From: Pectobacterium atrosepticum
GTDB lineage: Bacteria > Pseudomonadota > Gammaproteobacteria > Enterobacterales > Enterobacteriaceae
Length of the DNA: 64,000 nucleotides
Assembly (NCBI GenBank): GCA_019056595.1
Contig: CP036163.1
Location: forward strand, 4,526,001-4,590,000
Direction of reading: 5' to 3'
Positions within the stretch are counted from its first letter, which is position 1; each line of letters starts with the position of its first letter. A model generated the notes under the pieces. It was not told the DNA's origin, did not search any database, and saw nothing but the letters and a program-made list of their open reading frames with translations. This document shows, one piece after another, positions 56,299 through 64,000 of the stretch. Made by a program: the position numbers and the translations under genes.

Positions 56299-57696
56299 AT
56301 GAGTTATTTCTTTATCGCGACACTCCAATCTTTCCTGCCGATTGCACTATTGCTCGGGTTGAACTGGAGCCATCGTTCTACGCCGACGATCGGGCCGCTG
56401 GGCTGGGTCACGCTACTGGCGCTGTGTGCCGGTACATTTATTGGCGTTCACTTTCCTAACGGGCAAGCGTTTCTGCTTGGGTTTACGGCACTTCAAGCGC
56501 TTGCTTTGATCCTGTTTCTTGCCTGTCAGTGTTTTTCACATCCGCGTCTCGGCTATCTGTGGCAGGCGCTGTTAGTGGCAGGCGCGGCGGTGCAGTGGGG
56601 CGGCGATCCTAATCTGACCGCGTTGACGACCACGCATGTGGTGAATACCGATCTGCTGCTGAATTTCAGCGCCGTGATAGTGGCGTTTGGCTGGCTGGTG
56701 TTTTGCGCCGCGCTGTGCGGCATGATTGTGCGCCGCATTCGTTTACTGCGCTGGCCACTTTTGGCCTTGCTAGTCGCACTCTTGCTGTTGCCGATAAGCG
56801 GTAATCTACTGCTGTTACTGATGAAATTACAGGCGCTAGGGTTAACCAAACCGCGCCTGAGCTATGTGGCGCATGTCACCAATAGCGCCTATTTATTGAA
56901 TTATCTCAGTGCGTTAGTTATGGCGATTTTAGCCGCCAGTCTTGCCTGGCCGCTGTTGCATGCGCGCCGTGAGATGCAGGCCGCGTATGAGGCGATTGAA
57001 AAACGCAAAGCGACGGCAGGCTATCGTAATGTGCGCCGCACGCTGCTGGCGACGGTAGCGGGGCTGCTGGTTGTCGTCTTCGCTCAGCTCTATTGGGACA
57101 AGGTGGCGTCACAACCGCCTCGCCTGTCGGAAGCCCAGCCAGTGACGCTGGCGGCCGATGGCAAAGTGCATATTCCGATTGATCAGGTGCGCGATGGCAA
57201 GTTGCATCGCTTCGTTTGGATTGCCGATGATGGCAAGGCGGTGCGCTTTTTCATCATTAACCGCTATCCCGATCGCCTGCGTCTGGGGGTGGTGTTTGAT
57301 GCCTGTCTGCTGTGTGGCGATCAGGGCTACGTGATGGAAGGCAATCAGGTGATTTGTGTTGCCTGCGGTGTGCATATTTTCATTCCTTCTATCGGGAAAG
57401 CGGGTGGCTGTAATCCGGTGCCGATTGAAGGGTGGAGTAACGACGATAATGAACTGGTGATTGGACGTGCTTCGCTGGCGGCTGGCACTAACTACTTCTC
57501 GACGGTGGTATCGATGGAAGTGATCGATCCGGTTGATGGTTCCAAGCTGACCAACGTGAATGCAGAGCATAAATATCGCTACGGCGGTAAAACCTACTTC
57601 TTCTCGTCAGAAGCGAACTATAACCGCTTCCGCGAAAGTCCCGCTAAATTTGCCACGGCCAAAGCGGCGGTTGGCGAACCGGTGGAGGAGGAATAA
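56299..57696 (+). CDS. DUF2318 Fe-S/YHS-type membrane protein of the iron operon
   Basis: 465 residues. About seven to nine membrane segments in the first 280 residues, then a periplasmic or soluble region with CxxC pairs (DACLLCGDQGY and VICVACGVHIF), a further Cys in AGGCNPVPIEG and a YHS-like tail (HKYRYGGKTYFFSSEANYNRFRESPAKFA). Such proteins accompany FetMP/P19 systems and probably handle electrons, for instance to reduce Fe3+ or to supply the thioredoxin-like partner. Role inferred from structure and neighbours. Stop codon two bases before the next start. Confidence 0.82.
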   Translation: MSYFFIATLQSFLPIALLLGLNWSHRSTPTIGPLGWVTLLALCAGTFIGVHFPNGQAFLLGFTALQALALILFLACQCFSHPRLGYLWQALLVAGAAVQWGGDPNLTALTTTHVVNTDLLLNFSAVIVAFGWLVFCAALCGMIVRRIRLLRWPLLALLVALLLLPISGNLLLLLMKLQALGLTKPRLSYVAHVTNSAYLLNYLSALVMAILAASLAWPLLHARREMQAAYEAIEKRKATAGYRNVRRTLLATVAGLLVVVFAQLYWDKVASQPPRLSEAQPVTLAADGKVHIPIDQVRDGKLHRFVWIADDGKAVRFFIINRYPDRLRLGVVFDACLLCGDQGYVMEGNQVICVACGVHIFIPSIGKAGGCNPVPIEGWSNDDNELVIGRASLAAGTNYFSTVVSMEVIDPVDGSKLTNVNAEHKYRYGGKTYFFSSEANYNRFRESPAKFATAKAAVGEPVEEE

Positions 57697-57698
57697 TT

Positions 57699-58988
57699 AT
57701 GCTGTGGCGACTATTACGTCAGTCCTGGCGCAGAAATGTTCGACGCAAATCGCTGGCGGTGTTGACCGTGTTTTTGGCGGCCGGATTGATTTCCGCACTG
57801 CTGGCGGTGTCCATCGATATCGGTGACAAGATGGCGCGTGAGCTGAAGTCCTACGGTGCGAATATCTTGATTGAACCCGCAGGTCAGGCGGCGCTGCCTG
57901 CGCTGTTTGGCGAGCGCAGTAATCCGCTGGAAGGGCAGGATTTTCTTGATGAAGCCGAACTGCCTAATATCAAAGATATCTTCTGGCGCAATAATATTGT
58001 CGGTTTCGCACCGCTGCTAAGCGGCGATGTTGAGATCAATGGTCAGCCAGTTGCCGTATTGGGCACGTTCTTTTCTCAGCCTGTCGCCGTGCCGGATGAG
58101 GAAGACTATCGCACAGGGCAAATGACCGTTAGCCCTTACTGGCAGGTGGCAGGACAGTGGCCACAGGAGCCGGTGACGACGGAAAATGTGGCGCAGGCGC
58201 TGGTGGGAAAACAGCTGGCGACCCAAACGGGCTGGAAAGTAGGGGATAAACTCGCACTGCGCGGCTCGAAAGGGGACGCGACGGTAGAAATTAGCGGCAT
58301 TCTGAACAGCGGTGGCGATGAAGAAAGCCGGCTGGTGATGCCGCTGGCAACGGTGCAATCGCTGCTAGGGCTGGCGGGTAAAATTCAGGCCATTCGCGTG
58401 TCGGCGCTAACTGTACCGGAAAATGAACTGTCGCGGCGGGCGCGTGAAAATCTGGAAGCGCTCAACGCCGAAGAATATGACCTCTGGTACTGCACTGCGT
58501 ATGTGTCTTCGATTGCACACCAGTTGGAAGAGGCGATTTCCGGTTCGGTCGTGCGCCCCATCTGGCAGGTTGCTGCGTCGGAAGGTGTGGTGATCGACAA
58601 GATTCAACTGCTATTGGCGGTGGTGACCTTTGCGGCGCTGGTGGCGTCTGCGATGGGGATTGCCTCGCTGATGACCAGTACCATCATGGAACGCGCCAAA
58701 GAAATCGGGCTGATGAAAGCGCTGGGTGCACGCCAGTGGCAAATCATGCTGCTGTTTTATCTCGAAGCGGCACTGAGCGGGTTGGTGGGTGGTATCGCGG
58801 GCTGTGTCGCTGGCTGGGGGCTGGCGAAAGCGATTGGCCTGATGCTGTTCGGCGTACCGTTGAGCTTCGCGTGGATCGTTATCCCTTGCGTACTGGTGAT
58901 CTCGATGTTGATTGCCATTATCGGAACGTGGTTCCCAGCGCGGAAAATTGCCAAACTGTATCCGGTGGAGGTGCTGTATGGGCGCTAA
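57699..58988 (+). CDS. FtsX/MacB-like ABC permease (iron operon), first
   Basis: 429 residues. N-terminal membrane segment, a periplasmic domain (about 45-280) and three C-terminal membrane segments with the FtsX signature MERAKEIGLMKALGARQWQIM. Related to LolC/MacB-type permeases rather than importers. It starts two bases after the DUF2318 gene and overlaps the next permease by 11 bases. It corresponds to the Flp genes linked to FetMP in Yersinia, or to the Campylobacter P19 locus. Probably forms a heterodimer with the next gene. Confidence 0.88.
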   Translation: MLWRLLRQSWRRNVRRKSLAVLTVFLAAGLISALLAVSIDIGDKMARELKSYGANILIEPAGQAALPALFGERSNPLEGQDFLDEAELPNIKDIFWRNNIVGFAPLLSGDVEINGQPVAVLGTFFSQPVAVPDEEDYRTGQMTVSPYWQVAGQWPQEPVTTENVAQALVGKQLATQTGWKVGDKLALRGSKGDATVEISGILNSGGDEESRLVMPLATVQSLLGLAGKIQAIRVSALTVPENELSRRARENLEALNAEEYDLWYCTAYVSSIAHQLEEAISGSVVRPIWQVAASEGVVIDKIQLLLAVVTFAALVASAMGIASLMTSTIMERAKEIGLMKALGARQWQIMLLFYLEAALSGLVGGIAGCVAGWGLAKAIGLMLFGVPLSFAWIVIPCVLVISMLIAIIGTWFPARKIAKLYPVEVLYGR

Positions 58989-60117
58989 CGGTTGGATGAA
59001 CAGCATGTTCTGGCGTTTGGTGTTCCGCGCGCTACGGCTCCGTATGCAGCGCGTCAGCGTGGTGTTTGCCGCACTGACGGTAGGGGCGGCGATTGTGACG
59101 GCGATGTCCGCCGTCTATTTCGATATCAACGCCAAGATGAGCCAGGAACTGCGCACCTTTGGCGCAAATTTTTACATCGGCCCGGCGCGTGGGAACTCGA
59201 TTCCACAAAGCACGTTTCAGCCGATAATTGACAATGCACCAACTGGGTTAATCAATGCAGCCAGCCCTTATCTGTATGGCATGGCGCGTACGGAGTTGGA
59301 GAAAGTGGTGCTGATGGGCGTATGGTTCGAATCGCTACGCCAACTGGCACCGTACTGGCAGGTCACGGGTAACTGGATTGGTGTTAGCTTCGACGATCGT
59401 AATGCCATGATCGGGGTGAAGCTGGCGGCGCGGTTGAACGTCAAAGTCGGCGACAGTATTACGCTAGTGGACGACGGCGGGAAGCAGCGTTTGCAGATTA
59501 AAGGCATTGTGGAATCCGGCGATGCGACAGACAACATGCTGATTGTGAATCTGGATCTGGCGCAAAAGTGGCTGGATAAAGAAGGCGCGATCAGTAATGC
59601 CTTGCTCAGTGTTAGCAACGATCTGGGACAGGTCGATCGTTTCGCTGCCCAACTCCAGCAGCAGTATCCGCAACTGGAGATCCGCCCGATTCTGAAAGTG
59701 TCGGCGTCGGAAGGTCAGGTGCTGAATAAAATCAAAGGGCTGATGGGGTTGGTCTCGGCGGTGATCCTCGTCTTGTCTTCACTGTGCGTGAACACCACGC
59801 TGATGGCGATAGTCGGTGAACGTGCACGCGAGTTCGCGCTACAGAAAGCGCTGGGCGCAAGTGGACGAGACATCATTAGGCAGATGCTGGCAGAAACCGG
59901 CATTATCGCGCTGGCTGCCGTGGTGTGCGGTTCGCTGCTGGGTTATTTGTTGGCACAGGTGTTGGGGATGGCGGTATTCAACGCGACCATTTCGCTGCGT
60001 TTGCCGGTGTTCCCGCTCACGCTGGGGCTGTCTTTGCTGGTTGCTGCGGTTGCGGCAGTGGTTCCTACCCGGCGGGCGATTTATGTCGAACCAGCCAAAG
60101 TCTTGAAAGGAGAGTAG
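58978..60117 (+). CDS. FtsX/MacB-like ABC permease (iron operon), second
   Basis: About 379 residues from ATG 58978, which has GGTGGAGG upstream; an earlier in-frame start at 58912 lies inside the previous gene. Same layout as its neighbour: N-terminal membrane segment, periplasmic domain, three C-terminal segments, and the motif GERAREFALQKALGASGRDII. Start overlaps the stop of the first permease, a sign of coupling. The partner ATPase follows four bases later. Confidence 0.88.
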   Translation: MGANGWMNSMFWRLVFRALRLRMQRVSVVFAALTVGAAIVTAMSAVYFDINAKMSQELRTFGANFYIGPARGNSIPQSTFQPIIDNAPTGLINAASPYLYGMARTELEKVVLMGVWFESLRQLAPYWQVTGNWIGVSFDDRNAMIGVKLAARLNVKVGDSITLVDDGGKQRLQIKGIVESGDATDNMLIVNLDLAQKWLDKEGAISNALLSVSNDLGQVDRFAAQLQQQYPQLEIRPILKVSASEGQVLNKIKGLMGLVSAVILVLSSLCVNTTLMAIVGERAREFALQKALGASGRDIIRQMLAETGIIALAAVVCGSLLGYLLAQVLGMAVFNATISLRLPVFPLTLGLSLLVAAVAAVVPTRRAIYVEPAKVLKGE

Positions 60118-60121
60118 TGCG

Positions 60122-60838
60122 ATGTCTGTAGAGGTAAACGTGCAGGAAAAGGCGCAGGCAACGGAGGCGGTGATTGAAACTCGCCAGCTCTATAAACGCT
60201 TTGGTCAGGTTACCGCGCTGGAAGATATCAATATCCGCATCGCACGCGGTGAGTTTGTCGCCATCATGGGCGCGTCCGGTTCCGGTAAAACCACGCTAAT
60301 GAATATTCTCACCTGTCTGGATACGGTAAGCGAAGGGCAGGTGCTGTTGGACGGTGTCGATGCTGCGGCGCTGGATGAGGAAGGGCGACGTCAGTTCCGT
60401 GCCGATAAAATTGGGCTGGTATTTCAACAGTTCCACCTGATTCCATTTTTGACTGCGCTGGAAAACGTGATGCTGGCGCAGCATTACCACAGCGTGGTGG
60501 ATGAAGCCGCAGCGCAGCGCGTACTTGAGCAGGTTGGGCTGGCGCATCGTGTGGATCACTTACCGAGCCAGCTTTCTGGTGGCGAACAGCAGCGCGTCTG
60601 TATCGCTCGCGCGTTGGTGAATGAGCCTCCGGTGATTTTCGCCGATGAACCGACGGGAAATCTGGATGAAGAGAACGAACAGCGCGTGTTGGATCTACTG
60701 AAAGATCTGCATCGGCAGGGGCGCACTATTGTCATGGTGACGCACAATCCTGAGCTGGGGCGTTTTGCTGACCGCATTATCCGCCTGCAACACGGTAAGT
60801 ATTTCGGTGAAGAGGTGAATCATCATGAAGTGGCGTAA
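60122..60838 (+). CDS. ABC transporter ATPase, LolD/MacB type (iron operon)
   Basis: 238 residues. Walker [11 protein letters not shown]-loop [10 protein letters not shown], signature [15 protein letters not shown], Walker [13 protein letters not shown] and His VTHN. It belongs to the group that partners FtsX-like permeases (LolD, MacB, FtsE). Overlaps the next gene by 14 bases. It powers the two permeases above; what they move is unknown, and a mechanical role rather than transport is possible. Confidence 0.9.
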   Translation: MSVEVNVQEKAQATEAVIETRQLYKRFGQVTALEDINIRIARGEFVAIMGASGSGKTTLMNILTCLDTVSEGQVLLDGVDAAALDEEGRRQFRADKIGLVFQQFHLIPFLTALENVMLAQHYHSVVDEAAAQRVLEQVGLAHRVDHLPSQLSGGEQQRVCIARALVNEPPVIFADEPTGNLDEENEQRVLDLLKDLHRQGRTIVMVTHNPELGRFADRIIRLQHGKYFGEEVNHHEVA

Positions 60839-61322
60839 CGGTATTACCGCGCTTTGCCTGCTAGGCGTATTGGCACTGAGCGGCTGTAAGGAAGAGCAGG
60901 TTAGCGTTGGAGCACAAGCGCCTGCGCTGGCAGCCTATGATCTGGCGGGGCAGCAGGTGGATCTGTCGCGCTGGCAGGGGAAAAACGTGTACCTAAATTT
61001 CTGGTCGTCGGGCTGCGGCGGCTGCATGGTCGAAATGGGCGCGCTGGAGAAGCTGAGCAAGGAGTATGGCGATAAAGTGGTCGTTGTGGCGGTCAACACC
61101 GATCCTGATGGCGTAGATATCACCTCAATGTTGGCACATCACAGCGTGACGTATCCAGTGGTGCGGGATCAGTTAGGTATTACCAAAGAGCGCTATCAGG
61201 TTAGTGGTACGCCGACCTCATTTATTATTGATGCCAACGGCAAGGTGACCGATCAGCATCAGGGCGTAAGGGATGAAGCGCAACTGACAGAACTGTTTCA
61301 GAAGCTGGCAAGCCGGACATAA
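60825..61322 (+). CDS. TlpA-like thioredoxin-fold lipoprotein (iron operon)
   Basis: 165 residues. Lipoprotein signal with lipobox LSGC (Cys21), then a TlpA/ResA thioredoxin fold with the redox pair in SSGCGGCMVE and cis-Pro region VSGTPTSFIID. Anchored in the periplasm, it could reduce disulphides or receive electrons from the DUF2318 protein to keep iron or copper in the reduced form. It is the last gene of the operon. Function inferred from fold and context. Confidence 0.87.
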   Translation: MKWRNGITALCLLGVLALSGCKEEQVSVGAQAPALAAYDLAGQQVDLSRWQGKNVYLNFWSSGCGGCMVEMGALEKLSKEYGDKVVVVAVNTDPDGVDITSMLAHHSVTYPVVRDQLGITKERYQVSGTPTSFIIDANGKVTDQHQGVRDEAQLTELFQKLASRT

Positions 61323-61332
61323 CGACCGGCTT
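61310..61332 (+). terminator. Possible terminator at the end of the iron operon
   Basis: AAGCCGG / CCGGCTT, a 7-base stem overlapping the stop codon, with a T-poor tail. Only moderate support. Confidence 0.45.
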
Positions 61333-61372
61333 GTCCCACATCTTATTTTCTCACACCTTTCGCGGTGTACGT

Positions 61373-62344
61373 TTATTCTGCCCGTGAAACCGGCACCTGC
61401 ACCACTACAGATTCCGGTTTCACCCGCATAGCGTAGATCACGCCGATAATCAGGCAGGTGATGCCGCAGAGCGTCAACAGCGGCGGCCAGGATTGCCGGA
61501 TGATGAAGGCATAGGTTAGACCCGCGAGCGTTTCAAACACAATTAGCGGCCCTACCAATACTGTCGGTAGGCGCTGGCTGGCCTCGTTCCAGAATAGCGT
61601 GCCGATCCACGAGCAAAACAGACCAATCGCAATCATTAGCGGGATGAAAATCTCAGGTCGTGGGCCGAACGGCTGCGTAAACGTCTCATCCGTCAGCGCC
61701 AGATGACCACACACCAAAATATAACCCAATAGTGCCAGCGGTAGCGTGACCAGACCTTGTGCGGTGGCCCAGGTCATCGGCGTATTACTTTTGTGGTCGC
61801 GTAGCCAGCGTGCATTGCGCAGCGGATACCAGGTCCAGCAAATGACCGCGCAAAACGCCATTGCAATGCCGCTGGTATAGCGCCATAAATCGAATGTGTC
61901 CGTATTGCCTTTCAGCTCGGCAATATTGACGCAGACCAGTCCGGCGGCAATCAACAGCAGCGAAGGGAGAAGCCGACGCCAGGCCACACGGCCGTCATGC
62001 TTGCTGTACAATATATTCGCGGTCACGGAAATCACGACGGGCAGCGTGCCGATAATCATCGTTGATATCGGTGCCCCAGTGCGTTGAATCGCGCTGGCGA
62101 GCAGAAAGTAGTACAGCAGGTTGCCGATAACGGTGAGCTTCATGGCTTCCAGCCAGTCGCTGCGGTTGAGCTTGCGCAGGCGGCGGCGATCGAGCCAGGC
62201 CAGCGGCAGAGCAATCAGCCCAAAAGCCAGATAGCGTCCAGTGGACTGCAACGCGGCAGAATAGTCCGGTACGAGCAGCGGCCCAACGAAAATCAGCCCC
62301 CACATTAGTCCGGCGGCAAGTGCAAATAAAACACCAGTCAGCAT
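61373..62344 (-). CDS. EamA-family (DMT) exporter
   Basis: About 323 residues from ATG 62344 with AGG seven bases upstream; a TTG at 62365 is a less likely start. Ten membrane segments in two EamA repeats. The motif region RYLAFGLIALPLAWLDRR is typical. Probably exports amino acids or related metabolites; substrate unknown. It follows an AraC regulator on the same strand after about 119 bases. Confidence 0.85.
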   Translation of the reverse strand: MLTGVLFALAAGLMWGLIFVGPLLVPDYSAALQSTGRYLAFGLIALPLAWLDRRRLRKLNRSDWLEAMKLTVIGNLLYYFLLASAIQRTGAPISTMIIGTLPVVISVTANILYSKHDGRVAWRRLLPSLLLIAAGLVCVNIAELKGNTDTFDLWRYTSGIAMAFCAVICWTWYPLRNARWLRDHKSNTPMTWATAQGLVTLPLALLGYILVCGHLALTDETFTQPFGPRPEIFIPLMIAIGLFCSWIGTLFWNEASQRLPTVLVGPLIVFETLAGLTYAFIIRQSWPPLLTLCGITCLIIGVIYAMRVKPESVVVQVPVSRAE

Positions 62345-62463
62345 GATAAACCTGTTTGTTCGCAATATTTCATCGCACCAGTCTAGGGAGAGTCGGCGAC
62401 GAATTATTGTAGGATATTGCTGTTTGTCATCGGGGGGCGCTGAAAGTATTCGCGCTAAAAAGG

Positions 62464-63297
62464 CTAGCGCAGAGCCGGATAAACCTGCTTTTGATAGCGA
62501 ATAGGCGTGACGCCATAGCGCTGAGCAAAGGTGCGAGTCAGATGTGCCTGATCGGTTAACCCGACGGCGACAGCAACATGGGCGGCAGCCATACCGCGCG
62601 TCAGCATCTGTTTGGCTTCATACAGCCGAATCGCCATTAGCATCTGGTGTGGCGTCACGTGAAACTGAGCTTTGAACTGGCGCAGGAAGTGGTAGGGGCT
62701 AAGGGAAACCAGCGCCGCCAGCTCTTTTAAGGTAATAGTGTGGGCGAAATTCTCCCGCAGATAGGCTTTCACCACATCAAAGCGATGAAACGGTTCAACG
62801 AGCTGACGTTGTGCTATGTGCGCGTGGGGCCGGAAAAGTGCAATCAGCGACAGCAGTAGGCTTTCACTCGCTAATGGGTCGGTCGTCTGCCACAGCGCAG
62901 CCAGCGTCATGGCCAGTTGACGTGCAGTAGCGGGATCGTGACGCACGACGTCGGTAAACCACCAGCCTTTCTCGCCGGAGACGCTCTCCAGCACATCGGG
63001 CGGGATGTAGATCATGCGATAGCGCCAGCCGTCTTCCGTGGCGGACTCCCCCGTGTGCAGTTCATCGGGGTTCATCAAGACTAATGAATCGACAGGCGCA
63101 ATATGTTTGGCACCACGGTAGCGGAATTGCTCTGCGCCGTCGTCAATGGTGCCGATGCCAAACGCCTCGTGCGTGTGTGGCTCAAAGGCATAGCGGCAAA
63201 TATGCGCGTGATAAAGCTCTATGCCGGGCAACGTCGGCAAGTGCCGAAACTGGGCATAGTCTCTTTCATCGGTAAAGTGTTCCGGTACGCCCTGCAT
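62464..63297 (-). CDS. AraC-family regulator with cupin sensor
   Basis: About 277 residues from ATG 63297, which has AAGGTGG just upstream; the open frame extends to 63414 into an ERIC repeat and is not used. N-terminal cupin-like AraC ligand domain (ELYHAHICRYAFEPHTHEAFGIGTI), C-terminal double helix-turn-helix (TLKELAALVSLSPYHFLRQFKAQFHVTP and VAVAVGLTDQAHLTRTFAQRYGVTPIRYQ). It probably controls the exporter gene directly downstream. Confidence 0.9.
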   Translation of the reverse strand: MQGVPEHFTDERDYAQFRHLPTLPGIELYHAHICRYAFEPHTHEAFGIGTIDDGAEQFRYRGAKHIAPVDSLVLMNPDELHTGESATEDGWRYRMIYIPPDVLESVSGEKGWWFTDVVRHDPATARQLAMTLAALWQTTDPLASESLLLSLIALFRPHAHIAQRQLVEPFHRFDVVKAYLRENFAHTITLKELAALVSLSPYHFLRQFKAQFHVTPHQMLMAIRLYEAKQMLTRGMAAAHVAVAVGLTDQAHLTRTFAQRYGVTPIRYQKQVYPALR

Positions 63298-63402
63298 GCT
63301 GCCACCTTGTCTCTGGTTCTGACCGTCATCATAGCAGCGATAGCACGCCAGCTTGAAGTAGGACGCTATCTTTAGGATGCGAGGAAATACTGAAAACGAA
63401 AA

Positions 63403-63599
<197 letters not shown>

Positions 63600-63852
63600 A
63601 AAGCGGGGAAGCAAATAGATCAGAAAGGCATAAATCATATCTAAATGGTTGATTGACTCTGCGTGAGACATAAAACTGATTTTATCTAACATTTTGATTT
63701 TACTATTTATGTCTATTCCTTGTTAGGTAATCTAGCGCGGCAGACATACCGTTAGTATAAAAAAATATAATCAACTCCATTTGCTTATTTGTTCTGCCTC
63801 TCATTACTTGGATCAATGTTGCTATCTGTAATAAAGAACAAGGGAGTGAAAG
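63600..63852. promoter_or_regulatory. Upstream region of cbl
   Basis: About 250 bases between the ERIC element and cbl, A/T-rich. The cbl ribosome site GGAG lies six bases before GTG 63853. Promoter not placed. Confidence 0.5.
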
Positions 63853-64000
63853 GTGAACTTTCAGCAACTGAAGATTATTCGTGAATCAGCACGGTGCAAC
63901 TACAACCTGACCGAGGTAGCGAATACGCTGTTTACCTCTCAATCCGGCGTGAGCCGCCACATCCGCGAGTTGGAAGAAGAGCTGGGGATTGAAATTTTTA
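63853..64000 (+). CDS. cbl: LysR-type regulator Cbl (partial, cut by right edge)
   Basis: The first 49 residues only, starting at GTG 63853: MNFQQLKIIRESARCNYNLTEVANTLFTSQSGVSRHIRELEEELGIEIF. This follows E. coli Cbl (MNFQQLKIIREAARQDYNLTEVANMLFTSQSGVSRHI...) more closely than CysB ([35 protein letters not shown]...). Cbl activates sulphonate-use genes under sulphate limitation and is itself under CysB control in E. coli. Confidence 0.92.
   Translation, partial: MNFQQLKIIRESARCNYNLTEVANTLFTSQSGVSRHIRELEEELGIEIF

Noticed and set aside
58912..58977. Earlier start for the second FtsX-like permease
   Set aside because: It would lie wholly inside the preceding gene and encodes no membrane-protein start; ATG 58978 has a strong ribosome site.

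Overview
The window looks like the chromosome of a soft-rot enterobacterium of the genus Pectobacterium. The evidence is a pectin lyase of the signal-peptide-less Pnl type, enterobacterial ERIC repeats, an E. coli-like lac system, a selenium-free FdhF-type formate dehydrogenase and a Cbl regulator. No database search was possible, so species-level identity is open.

Layout. (1) 1-24047, minus strand: one very large non-ribosomal peptide synthetase (NRPS) locus that runs off the left edge. Seven complete C-A-T modules and the start of an eighth are visible. Specificity pockets read as Gln, Asn, Ser, an unassigned hydrophobic residue, Glu, Ser, Ser. Dual epimerisation/condensation domains alternate with ordinary LCL condensation domains. 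The Ser modules 6 and 7 are a near-perfect tandem duplication with a 3172-bp period. The reading frame is broken three times, each time by loss of bases in a C/G homopolymer inside near-identical duplicated sequence; this may be assembly or polishing error rather than real decay. (2) 24048-24730: an integrase N-terminal remnant, a strong terminator and tRNA-Asn. This tRNA-int arrangement suggests that the NRPS lies on a genomic island at tRNA-Asn. (3) 24873-30772, minus: lacY, lacZ and lacI, with an operator identical to E. coli O1 and a near-identical O2 inside lacZ; lacA is absent. (4) 30923-39086, minus: uhpA-uhpB-uhpC-afuA-afuB-afuC, a hexose-phosphate sensor system joined to an ABC importer instead of UhpT.

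(5) 39459-47824: an orphan NlpA/MetQ-type lipoprotein, pectin lyase, an Asp/Glu racemase divergent from a LysR regulator, a dicarboxylate/amino-acid symporter, and a CitMHS citrate transporter with a GntR regulator that carries two winged-helix segments. (6) 48614-52981: Cys-type formate dehydrogenase FdhF and a chemoreceptor. (7) 53527-61322, plus: an iron-uptake operon of the FetMP-Flp type (FTR1 permease, P19-like periplasmic protein, DUF2318 membrane protein, two FtsX-like permeases, ATPase, thioredoxin-like lipoprotein) with a good Fur box just upstream. (8) 61373-64000: an EamA exporter, an AraC regulator, a long ERIC element and the first 49 codons of cbl.

Themes: uptake of sugars released from the host (lactose-type sugars, sugar phosphates, citrate, dicarboxylates/amino acids), iron uptake, anaerobic formate metabolism, plant cell-wall attack and a probable secreted lipopeptide or peptide. 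ERIC elements occupy several intergenic gaps.
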